DNA of 64,000 nt, taken from assembly GCA_002118135.1 (NCBI GenBank), contig BDIU01000103.1:124001-188000 (forward strand), written 5' to 3'. A model generated the notes under the pieces. It was not told the DNA's origin. It did no database searches and saw only the letters and a program-made list of their open reading frames with translations. Below, piece by piece: positions 36,701-45,795 of the stretch. Positions within the stretch are counted from its first letter, which is position 1. Every line of letters starts with the position of its first letter. The position numbers and the translations under genes were made by a program. This DNA is from Trebouxia sp. TZW2008 (taxonomy: Eukaryota; Chlorophyta; Trebouxiophyceae; Trebouxiales; Trebouxiaceae).

Positions 36701-38977
36701 TTCCTGCAAAGCACCACAGAACATTCTTGTGTAAACATCTGCATGGGAAGATGTGCTCAGTCCCTGTCTTGACATGGATGTGGTCCTTGCTGTTGGCCGC
36801 ATAGGCTTGATTGACTTCAATGCATTGCTGTAAGATGTGACAGTAAGCGCTGGACATGGCTTCTGCACATGTTATGCTATAGTTGCAATACATTTGACAT
36901 TGAATCTCTGATCACCAACATGCATGACACCTGTGTGGAGGCTTCTGTTTGCAGAAGCCTTGGTGGCGCCTGCATGTGGGTTGATGAGCTACTAATGATG
37001 CACCAGATATGTTGTGAAGAACAGCGTCAGCAACAAACGCGTTGTGTTTGCCATGCAAAGACAAATGCTGGCATGCCACTATTGCTAAGGTCAGGAGTCA
37101 TACCAAGACTTGGACATTTGCTGAGATCTCCTGCAGAGCCTTCTTGGTCTTCTTGAGCTCATCAACTGCTGCAGCAGCCTCATTGCTCCATCTGCAGCCA
37201 ACTCAATCAGACAATCAGTGTTGTTGACAATCAAGGTAATCAAATTAGATAATGGATTTTTCATCCTCCCACGCACTTGTTTGTCACCCAATGCCCCAAC
37301 TTGCCAGTTTGGGCGCTGTTTTGGGCGTCGCACATGCAGTATCAGTTTAGCTTGTACTGAAACAGCCTCTCCATCACCAGCGCCAGTTGAATGTGTTGCC
37401 CAGCCAATATGGTTATGCAAGCAAACATGGGACTTCCAAATCAGCAAAGAGAAGGCTGTGCAGGTCACCTGGTATAGCCTGAAGTGTCATGTATAAGGGC
37501 TGCAAGCTGCTCGTGATCTGCAACCATAACAACAATCATAATGATTGGTTACATTTTCCAGCATGTGCTAGATTTGTGACCATACTCAAGCAATCATACC
37601 CAGAGTCAGTATCAGCACTCGGTAAAGTGCGAGAGAATCATTGCTACAATGCCATGCATGTTGACATCGACCATAACCCCACAACTGGAACACAGGCCAT
37701 CAGGCTTTGCCATGAGACAGCAGTTGCTGTGCTCACAATGAGTGACTACTGTCACTTGCAAGCTTTGTGACAATGTAACATGGTCATTGGACTGTGCTTA
37801 GTATCAGATCACTGATGCAACGCAATAAAGATGTGCTTCCTGAAACTACTCTTATGTTGAATGCTGGCAGTTTTGGGCATGGCACAGGATTTGGTGCACT
37901 TACTGTTGTCATCTGCAAGCTTTGTGACATGAGCCTGCCTGATGAAGCAGCATGACTGTTCCAGATCAATGTTTCTGTCTTTCAGAAAAGCCTGTACACC
38001 ATGACGCACAATGATGATGGCTGGGATACTTACAGCAATGTCATGTAATGTCAGCCAGGCATTTACAACAAGACACACAACATTGAAGACTGGAACACTG
38101 ACAGCAATGTCATGTAATGTCAGCCAGGCATTTACAACAAGACACACAAAATTGAAGACTGGAATTCTTGCAGCGTTGTCATGTAATGTCAGGAAGGCAT
38201 TTACAACAAGACACACAACATTGAAGACTGGAATACTTACAGCAATGTCATGTAATGTCAGGAAGGTATTTACAACAAGACACACAACGTTGAAGACTGG
38301 AATACTTACAGCAATATCATGCAGTGTCAATGCCTGAGAGACCAGAGCAAGGAAGATGTGATTAGAGCGTGCCTTGATGTCTTTCCCGGTCTTGATCTTG
38401 CCATTCAGCCTGTACACCCTGCTTGCGTCTGGCAGCAACTCGCACCCGATGGTGTGTGCCCGCCCATCTGTGTTGTTGGCAAGCTGTATTGTCACCTGGC
38501 ACACCTGTATGCACAACATGCCCGTACAGTATCTCTCAATATAAGGACATTCTTGATGTAAGGACAATACAACTGGGAATCAAGCACTGCATTCTGACTA
38601 CAGTGGTACTTCTGACTAAGGGTCATTTTTTGGGTGCCCACAGCAGTCGCTATATCAAGAGACTACTGTGTTGTAAAAGAATTTCATGAGTTCGATAGGC
38701 ATTCTGCAACAAGCCGATTGGGGGTCTGGGAGAACCAGTCAGGTGCTACCTCTTGTGTGTCTGTGCAGCGGAGGTCAGCCAGTCGGTGGACGTTCAACAC
38801 CGCGGGTGAGCAGCAGCATGCGAAGCAAACAGCGTCCAGTAGGTTGGACTTTCCACTGCCATTGGGTCCAACAACACATGTCAAGCCAGCTCTGAACGCA
38901 ACTTGCACTTCGTTTGCTGCAACTGACTTGAACGCCTTGGCTTGGACACCGGACACACGCCAACCCGATACCGGCAT
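21766..38977 (-). CDS. Divergent SMC-family chromosome ATPase
   Basis: SMC proteins are coiled-coil ATPases that tether or extrude chromatin. N-terminal exons 38977-38750 and 38504-38310 carry Walker A (VVGPNGSGKSNLLDAV) and the SMC segment VYRLNGKIKTGKDIK, then FIRQAHVTKLAD near 37900. The hinge is in exons 31762-31589 and 30781-30600 (IIPIELLEYDQ, FGGLVIARDDNTAAK, LDGKISRPGSM). C-terminal head exons 23747-23583, 23131-23063, 22576-22523, 22216-22130 and 21840-21766 are all phase 0. They give the signature LGRLSGGERTLVYLAL, Walker B SSLFLMDE-VDAALDESN, H-loop VLCVTHN and tail VNKDSNGATVV, stop TGA. Coiled-coil exons between these are short, Gln/Ala/Leu-rich and heavily duplicated, so their exact set is unresolved. 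The motifs do not match SMC1-6 closely enough to choose a subfamily. A 47-base assembly gap lies in the C-terminal coil. Confidence 0.85.
22635..22792. mobile_element. pogo/Tc1-mariner-like MITE, copy 1
   Basis: A 158-bp non-coding element in an SMC intron, flanked on both sides by TA (22633-22634 and 22793-22794). Its ends are imperfect inverted repeats starting CAGTA (left CAGTAAAGTCGCTTTGTG; right, reverse complemented, CAGTATACTCTCTTTATA). A relative sits at 38527-38668. The TA target and CAGT ends fit the pogo/Tc1-mariner superfamily; no transposase is present. Confidence 0.65.
24286..24357 (-). tRNA. tRNA-Pro (anticodon UGG)
   Basis: The minus strand reads GGGACAATGGTCTAGTGGTA, then an anticodon arm CTCGC-TTTGGGT-GCGAG (anticodon TGG), then GGTCG and the T-loop GTTCGATTC, closing with TTGTCCC plus a discriminator base. 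The acceptor stem pairs 7/7. It has no intron and no encoded CCA. A-box and B-box promoters are internal. It lies inside an SMC intron, on the same strand as that gene. Confidence 0.93.
25066..25560 (-). repeat. Three copies of an SMC coiled-coil exon edge
   Basis: On the minus strand, CTGCAGGCAGTCAC-type sequence encoding QQAVTVLEEGITASRAQ followed by a donor occurs from 25560 and, in decayed form, near 25234-25297 and 25066-25118. Units are about 168 bp apart, with further intron sequence shared (ATGGCATGA.AACAGACNAGTT). The assembly gap falls in this array. Confidence 0.7.
25403..25449. other. Assembly gap (47 N)
   Basis: A run of N bordered on both sides by AACAGACAAG. The direct repeat at the two edges and the surrounding tandem array suggest the gap marks a collapsed or unspanned repeat unit rather than unique missing sequence. 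Confidence 0.95.
27478..27737 (-). repeat. Two copies of an SMC coiled-coil exon, 152 bp apart
   Basis: The segment containing CTTCTGCTTGCTCTGTGGCC and ATGACTTGGTCTGATGCT occurs at 27551 and 27703 as reference points. On the minus strand both encode QLHTKQ-, SDQVMLATEQAEG-like heptads. Each is preceded by a GCAG-type acceptor. They may be alternatives or one may be dead. Confidence 0.75.
29060..29342 (-). repeat. Two copies of an SMC coiled-coil exon, about 180 bp apart
   Basis: AAGCTTGCAGCCTTGTCA at 29068 recurs at 29249, with homology through TTGGCCTC and CTTCCTCCT. On the minus strand the segment encodes EEASVAEAKLHQAKE-like heptads. The copy at 29060-29160 is the more intact. Confidence 0.75.
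30309..30665 (-). repeat. Three copies of the SMC hinge exon 3' end plus donor
   Basis: The functional exon end (LDGKISRPGSMQ, donor at 30599) is at 30592-30665. Diverged copies at 30452-30525 (donor kept) and 30309-30378 (donor GT changed to CT) encode LACMTLDGKISRPGSMQ and LACMTLDDKISRPGSMQ. Copies lie downstream of the real donor, in the intron. Confidence 0.8.
30719..31276. repeat. Direct and inverted copies of the SMC hinge exon start
   Basis: The functional sequence for IIPIELLEYDQA is at 30719-30781 on the minus strand. A direct decayed copy is at 30840-30910. A third copy at 31236-31276 lies in the opposite orientation: the plus strand reads CCAATTGAGCTGCTGGAGTG and continues TGACCAGGC. 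The direct and inverted copies could pair in the pre-mRNA. Confidence 0.75.
31370..31680 (-). repeat. Copies of hinge-region exon 31762-31589 3' end
   Basis: CGCTGCAGGTCCCAAA, with flanking TTGCTGTAGCTTG.CA.AGGTATG.AGACG, occurs in the functional exon (about 31620-31680) and again at 31375-31427. A weaker relative is at 31480-31530, also with the TGCACCTGGTGA donor edge. The copies lie in the following intron. Confidence 0.7.
31864..31886. repeat. (GGA)n microsatellite
   Basis: Seven GAG/AGG triplets in a row in an SMC intron. It is purine-rich on the plus strand, hence pyrimidine-rich in the SMC pre-mRNA. No function is visible. Confidence 0.9.
32436..32622. repeat. Long (GGT)n satellite, about 190 bp
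   Basis: Nearly uninterrupted GGT triplets with occasional TTC, GTT and AAGG interruptions, in a large SMC intron. The plus strand is rich in GG runs able to form G-quadruplexes; the SMC transcript would contain the C-rich (ACC)n complement. Open frames through it (poly-Gly, poly-His, poly-Thr) are repeat artefacts. Confidence 0.95.
33180..33510 (-). repeat. Two copies of an SMC coiled-coil exon, 161 bp apart
   Basis: AGCTGAGCATCAGTAGCAGG at 33301 recurs at 33462. On the minus strand both encode SSKLAALPATDAQLTADL followed by AKVQLQQ, after a TGCAG-like acceptor. The copy running on to 33180 has the longer open frame (EMQRLQLGNLTMQ) and is the better candidate for use. Confidence 0.8.
35445..36720 (-). 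repeat. Array of at least five copies of an SMC coiled-coil exon
   Basis: The unit encodes, on the minus strand, VKYGAAARLAQLDAQVLDLQ and QDMAACLHARKLAINE, then IETTGRQLTNVQ with a GT donor. Copies or part-copies lie at about 36720-36600, 36545-36330, 36240-36100, 35960-35800, 35710-35630 and 35600-35445. Inside it a 51-bp sub-unit (EDSETADEVKYCCDALQ, ending in an acceptor-like TTTGCAG) is itself repeated at 36200-36545. Several copies keep an open frame with both splice sites, so cassette use is possible. Confidence 0.8.
38032..38338 (-). repeat. Five 69-bp tandem units of an SMC exon 3' end plus donor
   Basis: Units start at 38032, 38101, 38170, 38239 and 38308, exactly 69 bp apart. Each minus-strand unit ends GACATTGCT/GTAAGT or a variant; the donor GT is lost or weakened in the 38170 and 38101 units. 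The period is 23 codons and no unit contains a stop, so the minus frame stays open from the exon through the whole array (LTLHDIAVSIPVFNVVCLV repeated). Confidence 0.9.
38527..38668. mobile_element. pogo/Tc1-mariner-like MITE, copy 2
   Basis: 142 bp with inverted ends CAGTATCTCTCAATATA and, reverse complemented on the right, CAGTAGTCTCTTGATATA. Its interior (GATGTAAGGACAA, CACTGCATTCTGACT, AGCAGTCG) matches the element at 22635-22792 in the same orientation. It is flanked by TA on the left and TG on the right, a decayed TA duplication. It lies in SMC intron 1. Confidence 0.65.
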
Positions 38978-39332
38978 GCTAAGCTTTACGTTTGTTTACG
39001 TGCTTTTGGTCTTGACAGATGAAGCATTGAAGTCAAGGCTCAATGTCGCAGGATTGCGCTCTTTAAGTGTGCAACGCACATCGTTCGTGACGATTGCAAG
39101 CGTCGCCATGCTTGCGCAAGGACGATGGTTGTTAGGTCAAACTTTTGAATTCTGCAGCGCAGCATGCTCGACCTGCAGACGGGTCGCGCAAGGCCCTACA
39201 GCATGCTTGTGCGCGAGTCTGTACTCTGTATGACGACACAATGCGGCGCGCTTGTTGTGTGTAGCTGACGGCACAGCATCGGGCCTCCTAAGCAGCACAT
39301 ACAGCAAAGCATGCATGCATGAAGCTGCTGCT
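38978..39332. promoter_or_regulatory. Bidirectional promoter region, SMC / 430-aa gene
   Basis: Only about 350 bp separate the start codons of two divergent genes, so both promoters must be here or in the 5' leaders. It is richer in CG dinucleotides than the surrounding introns. I see no TATA box that I would call. Confidence 0.5.
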
Positions 39333-42198
39333 ATGGCGAGGTCGGAAGTTGCTGGTGTGCAAACCCCGCAATTGAGAAGCACGGAGGCTTGGCTGCTATT
39401 CACGAGCTTGGGCTCGTTAGAAGTCGGCACTCCAGCGCTGTTTAACACTGTCTGCGAAGAACAGTGGTCACGCTGCATCCAGTGTTGCAACAGCGTGGAC
39501 ATCGTAAACAGAGTCCTTGCCGTGGCATTCCAGGCTGAAGGCATCACAGAATCAGACTACCGTGCTTGCCAGCAGCAGCTCCTGACGAAAAGGTCAGTCT
39601 TGCAAGAATCTGTGCTGCTGTCTTCACATCTCCAGCACCGTTTGTCACTATGCGTATTGGCTGCAGCTTGGATCCAGCCTTGAATGATCGCAGTGCCTGC
39701 CAGTTGCTGCAGAAGTGTCTGCTCCAAGCTTCCTTCAGCAGCAAAGTGCCGGGCTTCAGAACAATCATAAAGCATATAGACCACTATATCATGGACCTGT
39801 GTTGCACATCTGTCCGTGGTGCTCAGGGTATGCTGGTGAGCTCCTATTACAGCATTGTGTCTTTGAAACGGCTGCAGTTGTGACCAAAAAGGTTGTCCTT
39901 ACCAACCTATTGTCCTGACTCAGGGAGACCACTGCAGTCAAAATGCAGTGAATGGCTCACAATTGCCTTGTCATTACATTGAACATGTCCTACACCAAGT
40001 GTCCTTACACATAGAAATTACTGCACACTCACAACTTACAGTATTGTGCTATAGCATTGATGATGTGTCTCAGGGACCCAACATAGCCAAGTGCCTGTAG
40101 CACCGCAATCTGCTGAGATGCACATCAGGTGTTCAGTATACACAAGGCACTGTATGATGTAATAAGATGAGCTGTGATGTGACAGGCACTGAGACAGCGT
40201 GAGGCTTGTGTGTATACCACACTGCTGTCATCAAGTTGTGGATGGGAGGCAGGCCTTGCCAAAGCACTGACAGGTGTGTCTAACGGCTTGAAATCCCAAT
40301 GCAACTTCACTGCCGTACACAACACACATGTCAAAGCCTTCCACACGCAGCGAATGCAACTTTTGGATTTACTGATGTGACACCCAGAGGCAGTTGCTTC
40401 TGCAGTGACAGTACAAAAACCCCTGAACATCAGCAAAGGCTACATTCAAGTCTTGAAAACATACTGGCATGTTGCATTAGTATGTTGTGCTGCTGTGTTG
40501 CACCAGACGCAGCTGTGAGGACTTGCGAGCCATAATTCTTATGATACATGTCCTGCAGGCAACTCTACACCATCAGCTACAAGTACCTTGTCTCATGACA
40601 GCAAGCTCCATGACTTGATGCAGAACTGCTTTCACTCCATACACGCAACAGCAGAGTCCCGGCAGAAGGCTGTCCGCCTGATGAGTGCCTGTGCACTCGC
40701 ACATCCAAGCATCTACATCACGCTGATGCCAACACTGCAGCAAACCATGTGGACGGAGAAAAGCCCTGAACTTCAGTCCTCTGCCACAGCAGGTGTCATT
40801 GCCTGTTGCTATGGCTATCCTGGACTATTTAATCTGTTGGTGTTGCTCTAGAAATAGCATCAGTGGCATTTGTTGGTGCAGATTTTGCTTCAACAAGCTT
40901 GGCAGCTGGTGTCACTTGTCTGCAAGCTTACGCATGTCATGCATAGCCTTTAATGTGCTGTGCATGTGAGAATGCCGGGACTGACTCGCATGCTGGTCAA
41001 GCCCTGAGATCACAATGCTTGTGCATAGAGAGAAAAAGCAGGAACAAGTCTGTGCCCATAGGCATCATAATACACGCCTACAGCTGTGTCTTAGCTTCAG
41101 ACTTCATGCTCACACACAAGCTTAGCATATTCAGCAGCGATTGCATTTTGGGCTTGTTCTCAAGAGCTTTACTGTGATCATGTGCGCATCAGGCCCTCTG
41201 TCTGGCTCAATGCATGGTGTGAATCAAAAGGCATGCAGCTGTAAGTTCTGTTTACTGGCAGGTCTTTTGGATGGCATGTTCTGCCACATTGACAGCCTGA
41301 GCATAGCCATGTGGCAAGCCAATCTAGAGACCATGCGCCACATGCTGGAAAGCCAGCAGAGCAAGGCAGCAGGACTGCAGATGGCAGCTGTTGTTGCTAT
41401 TGGGCGGTTGCTGATGCATGAGGCCCAAGCATGCTCAGAATTGGATCAGACTGAACAGCTGGTGGCATTGCTGGTGCAGACATACGTGCAGCCTGAACAG
41501 GCACAACAGGGTAAGCTGTTGCGACAATCCTTGCAGGCAAGCGTGCTTTGAAGGCATTCATGACAGAGGCGCATGTGACGCCTGTGAGAGGAGTGCTTCT
41601 GCCTGCTGTGCTGATCAATCTGCACTGTTGTTGCAGGGCATTCATTTCCAATGGCATGTGACGGTGTTGGGAGCTGAATGGAATCTAGGAGAACTGTGCT
41701 TGCCTGCTGTGTTCATTACTCTGCAAGTTATTGCATTGACAATGTTGTAAGCCTAGCAGATCATTGTGCATTTGCAGTTGGTCAGAAAGTTTGCTCACTT
41801 TCATTGCAGGTGTTTCAGCATCAGCACATCCTAGTCAGCAGACTTGCACTGTCCAGACCTTACCCGATGACTGTCAACAAGCCCTGCACCTGTTCTTCCA
41901 GCAATACAGCACACAGTTTGCAGACGAGCTGGCCAACACATGTGTCTTGATCATATGCAATGCCATTGCTGATGCTACCTTGGAGTGGGACTCTACAGAG
42001 GGTGTTTTGCATCCTCAGAGCAGCAGTTGCAACGCAGTTCAGAACGCTTCCACGGTACACCTGCAGTGCAAATTCTTGATAAAGATCTTGCAACAAAGCG
42101 AAATTCCTACGCAAGCAATCTATGATGCTGTTTGCGCCAATGTTGATGACTCAACTCTGCTTCCAAAAGGGGTTAGGCAGTGGCTACAATCCACCTGA
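39333..42198 (+). CDS. Unidentified helical (armadillo-like) protein, 430 aa
   Basis: Exons 39333-39592, 39667-39827, 40559-40792, 41262-41510 and 41810-42198 join in phase and end at TGA. The start MARSEVAG at 39333 was chosen; an in-frame ATG at 39315 would add six residues. The protein is all-helical and Leu/Ala/Gln/Cys-rich, with repeat-like helices (AWLLFTSLGSLEVG, VRLMSACALAHPSIY, AAVVAIGRLLMHEAQ, ALHLFFQQYSTQFADELA), suggesting an ARM/HEAT-type solenoid. I do not recognise the family; meiotic MEI1/PRD1-like proteins were considered but nothing decisive was seen. It shares a short divergent promoter with the SMC gene, which may point to a chromosome-related role. That last step is inference. 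Confidence 0.65.
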
Positions 42199-42762
42199 GA
42201 CAAAAACCCGTGTCAGTCAGGGTCAAATCTAGATGATTGTATGGTATTGTGTGCAGACTAGTTTAAGTCGTATCCATTGCGACATATGTGGAACTGACTG
42301 AGCAACCTTTTGCATATATCAGGTACAATATCATTTGAGCATTTCCAAGTGCTGCTCATAGGCAATTGAGTTTGTGCCTTACACGGCGCTGTTAGAGTCA
42401 CATACCCCATAGCATCCTATATCCATCCACTATTTCCAAGCCTTGGCTCCATTGCATCAGTACATATTGGATGCTTTATTTGCTAGAGAGGGCTTTGGGT
42501 AGAGGGAATTTTCTATTTCATCTTGTTTAGTGGGGGTCCTCAACAGATAGAGCCCATGCTCGTACGCGACCTACAGAAGTCAAGCCAACCTGAAGATATG
42601 CCTGCTGCATAATGCTGTCAGAGGGTAACTAGCATTTGTAAACGCAGCTTGACAAGTCTGCTGATGCATCAACCCTGTTTGACTGCTCACCACGTCAATG
42701 TTCCATCTCGTTAGCTCACCGGCTGCCTTGGCATTGTTGAGTTTCTACAAGGAACAGCCCAA
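42199..42762. other. Convergent intergenic region, nothing recognised
   Basis: It lies between the stop codons of the 430-aa and the 774-aa genes and holds their 3' flanks. No ORF, repeat or RNA gene is supported. Confidence 0.6.
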
Positions 42763-45700
42763 TTAGGAGTGCTGTTCAAGGCTTGCCAAGCAAACACAGG
42801 TGTAGCAATATGGGCATGTGTAGCAAGCAAGATTGGCATTGAGAGCGCAATCACAACATGTCAATACCGTGTCTGACGTTGTTGTCAGATTTGTTGTCTC
42901 CTCTTCCCGCACGTCTCCTTCCTCCTTTGTGTCAACTGGCACTTGTTTGCTGCTGGTGCCTGCAACACTGTGCTGACTGGCTTGTGAGGCCAATGTGTTA
43001 CTGGCACCTGGACTAGAGTGCAGCACAGCTGTTGCGGTATCAGCCTGAAGTGTCGCTGACGCCCTGCCAAATGGTACAAACAGCTCATCATCATTGCTTG
43101 ACTGAGTTGCAGCTGGCGAAGTTGGCGCTTGCTGCCCTTGTGTAATGCCACTGCTGCTGGGTGCTGACATGGCAGTCTGTGGACTGTTGATCTGCCTATC
43201 TTCTCCCTGTGCTTCGTTGACAGGAGACTCGAATGTGCTACGCATCTGTCGCCTGATCCTGCACAGAAAGAAGGAACACAGAGTCATACACAAAGCCATG
43301 TGCATCAATGACCAGCATCAGCAAAATAGACCAAATTGGTTGAGTTGGGCTTGTGCAAGGGCCAATAAAGTGGTCTATGCTTGTACAATTTGTTGCAAGC
43401 AATGCGCATTGGTGCATGGTTCAATGTGGAAGGCAGGGGCAACAAGTGTAGACGCAATGTGAAACCAAGTGCATGAGAGCACAAGAAGACAGAACCTGGG
43501 AAAGTCTTCAGTGCGCCTATTGTTTGCCCATACCAAGCACCGTGCCACACACCATGTAGGCTCAGGACATTCTGCTTTGAAGATTGCTACACACAGTTGC
43601 TTGGGGGACACACTTTCTTTGCTGAAGGTACCAGCAGGTAATGTGATGATAACTGGCACACACCAACTACGGCCTTGCCCCTTGAGAGAAGGAAACATGT
43701 GTCGCTGATGCGGCACCTGAGCACCAATGGCAGCACGAATGCCCTTGTAAGCAGCTGGCACTCTGACCGAGTGCTGTGACTCTGAGTCAGGAAACAGCAA
43801 GCCCAATGGCATCCAACATTGCAGAGTGGCTGCCTCATCTAGTTGAGAACTCACAGCCACAACAATGCCAGCATCAAAGTGATTGCACTCTGAATGCAAC
43901 AATCTGAGATGGCTCATTCCAGCCTGTGTCACATGCACAGTCCACTTGAAGGCTCCTGGGTCTGCTAACATTGTCAAGCACGATGTGCTGTTAACACCTG
44001 CACCACAGACAAAGACAATATGGCACAAGATCAAGCAGGTTAGCAGGTGCATGATGACTAGTGTGACAACAGGTGTCAGGAGCCATGATTACCTGATTGC
44101 AAGATGCTGGCTGCAGCAGCAGCAGCTTCATCGCTCCTTGATATGTCCTGCAGATTGCAACAACAGTCAGCATGTCCAGAATACAAAGCAATGCCTAGAC
44201 ATGCCTTCAGCACACAGAAGAGTACCAGGATGTAGATCACTCATTCCACAATGTAAAATCGCAAAACTCACTTTGTGATGTGCCTTAGCTGATCTGTCTA
44301 TTGGTTTCTCTTGCACAGCAGTTGCCTCAGTGATTGGCTTTGCGAGCAGCTCTGCATGAACACCAGCTTCCTCATGAGAGTATCATACAAAAGTGATATG
44401 CTGCGACATAGCAGCATATGCATCCCTGCAAGGCATATTGGCAGTGTAGCAAGCTTGAGCAGAAACGAAATCAATTTGTATGTAGTGCAAACAAATTTGA
44501 GTACAATTTGCTCAGCAATACTGTACCTTTGCGATGCTCAGACATTATCAAGTCCACCAATAGCTTCTTAGATGTATTGCTCTGCAAAGATTGCTGGTAC
44601 CCAAGCCTGTGCTTCAAGAAGGAGATCAGTTGCTGGCTGCTGTAGTCGCGCTCCACTCTGCCTGGGCCCTGGCTACATGCTTGTTGCATTTGCTGTAGCT
44701 CTGGGACCGGCCGCTGCGGTACCTTAGCCTTGCCTGCCTGCTGACGTTGGCTGCTTTGTGCAATTGAGTCATCAGCTGCATTGACTGTGGAATACTGACG
44801 CAGTTGCTGTGCGCTGCTGCTTGCAAACCCTGGCAGCAGATCAGCGCCTGGTTCAGGTTGCATTAGCTGACCAGGAAGCGCAGAGCTGGGCTGAGCTGTG
44901 TCGGCATCAGCTGATTTTGCCCTTGACTGTGCAGGATCATCTGATTGGGATACATTGACAGCTTCTGAACCCCAGCTGTCTGTCAGTATGCCCAAATGCT
45001 TCAGAGCATGCGCTGGTGCTTTCAAAGCTTTCATCATGAATGCTTGATCTTTTGCGGGGAGCTGACTGACTTGCTGAGTCAGGTTGCTGGTCTGATATGT
45101 TGTCACATTCCCTGCCCGTGTTTTTGCTGCAATTGTTAAGTCTGTGCCCTGGCTAGCAAGTGCCTGTACTTTGGGCAGCAAGCGCAGCTTGCTCCTAGAC
45201 GCAGCTTTGTCACGGCGCCTTCGACCGGCCTCAAACTCAGCAAGCTCTGCAAATGTACCGGCGTCAGTTGCAACGAACCACACAAAATGTCCCTTTGCGC
45301 TTGAGTGAACGCCTGACACCTACCACTTCTTTCCCCAGAGTACAGTGTGTCAGTACTGCCTAAGGAGGCCTGCAGACAGGGATCACAACAGTGGTGCCGC
45401 AAATCCTTTGCAACATACTCTTTGAGGCCCGCATCGCCGCTGCTCTTGGTTGTGGTCCACCTGTTGTCTTTGCCTGCTTCTTTGCGTCGTTTATAGCAAG
45501 TTTGATGATAGTACGAGTTACAACCGTCAGCCTGGCGCTTTCTGGCAGCATCGCCCAACGGACCCGGCTTGAAAAGGTCGTTGACGTCGTACCGCAAGAT
45601 ACTATGTGTCACAGGATCGTAAAAAGCTTCCGCGGGGGGTGTCTCTATCATTTCTGAAAGCGTGGCCCCGGTTAAACAGCGAGTCAAACTCTCATCAGCT

Positions 45701-45795
45701 TTGTTAGTATGGCAAACGCAACACAAGAGCTGGCCTTCAGACTCGACTGGTAACGAGAAGTTGCTGATGTTTTCGTTGTGCAGGTGGTCGGACAT
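42763..45795 (-). CDS. Unidentified Cys-rich 774-aa protein
   Basis: Exons 45795-45324, 45246-44527, 44351-44272, 44147-44093, 43997-43496 and 43258-42763 join in phase and end at TAA. The N-terminal 130 residues hold a probable zinc-binding module: LLCCVCHTNKADESLTRC, then DGCNSYYHQTCYKRRK, then LRHHCCDPCLQ, a Cys/His spacing like a PHD- or treble-clef-type finger. The middle is basic (EFEAGRRRRDKAASRSK) and Ser/Gln-rich, with a SAP-like helix pair near SSQQLISFLKHRLGY. The fifth exon encodes a folded-looking domain (LADPGAFKWTVHVTQAGM). The C-terminus is Cys-rich (CCDCALNANLACYTCPYCYT). A DNA- or chromatin-binding role is plausible from the finger and basic region, but I do not recognise the family. 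It is divergent from THOC7. Confidence 0.65.

Noticed and set aside
38032..38338. Regular 69-bp repeats resembling a CRISPR array
   Set aside because: There are no unique spacers; the whole unit repeats, contains a splice donor and is homologous to the adjacent SMC exon in a nuclear gene.
39137..39547. 136-aa open frame antisense to the 430-aa gene
   Set aside because: It is a shadow of a verified multi-exon gene on the other strand; no splice signals or recognisable residues.
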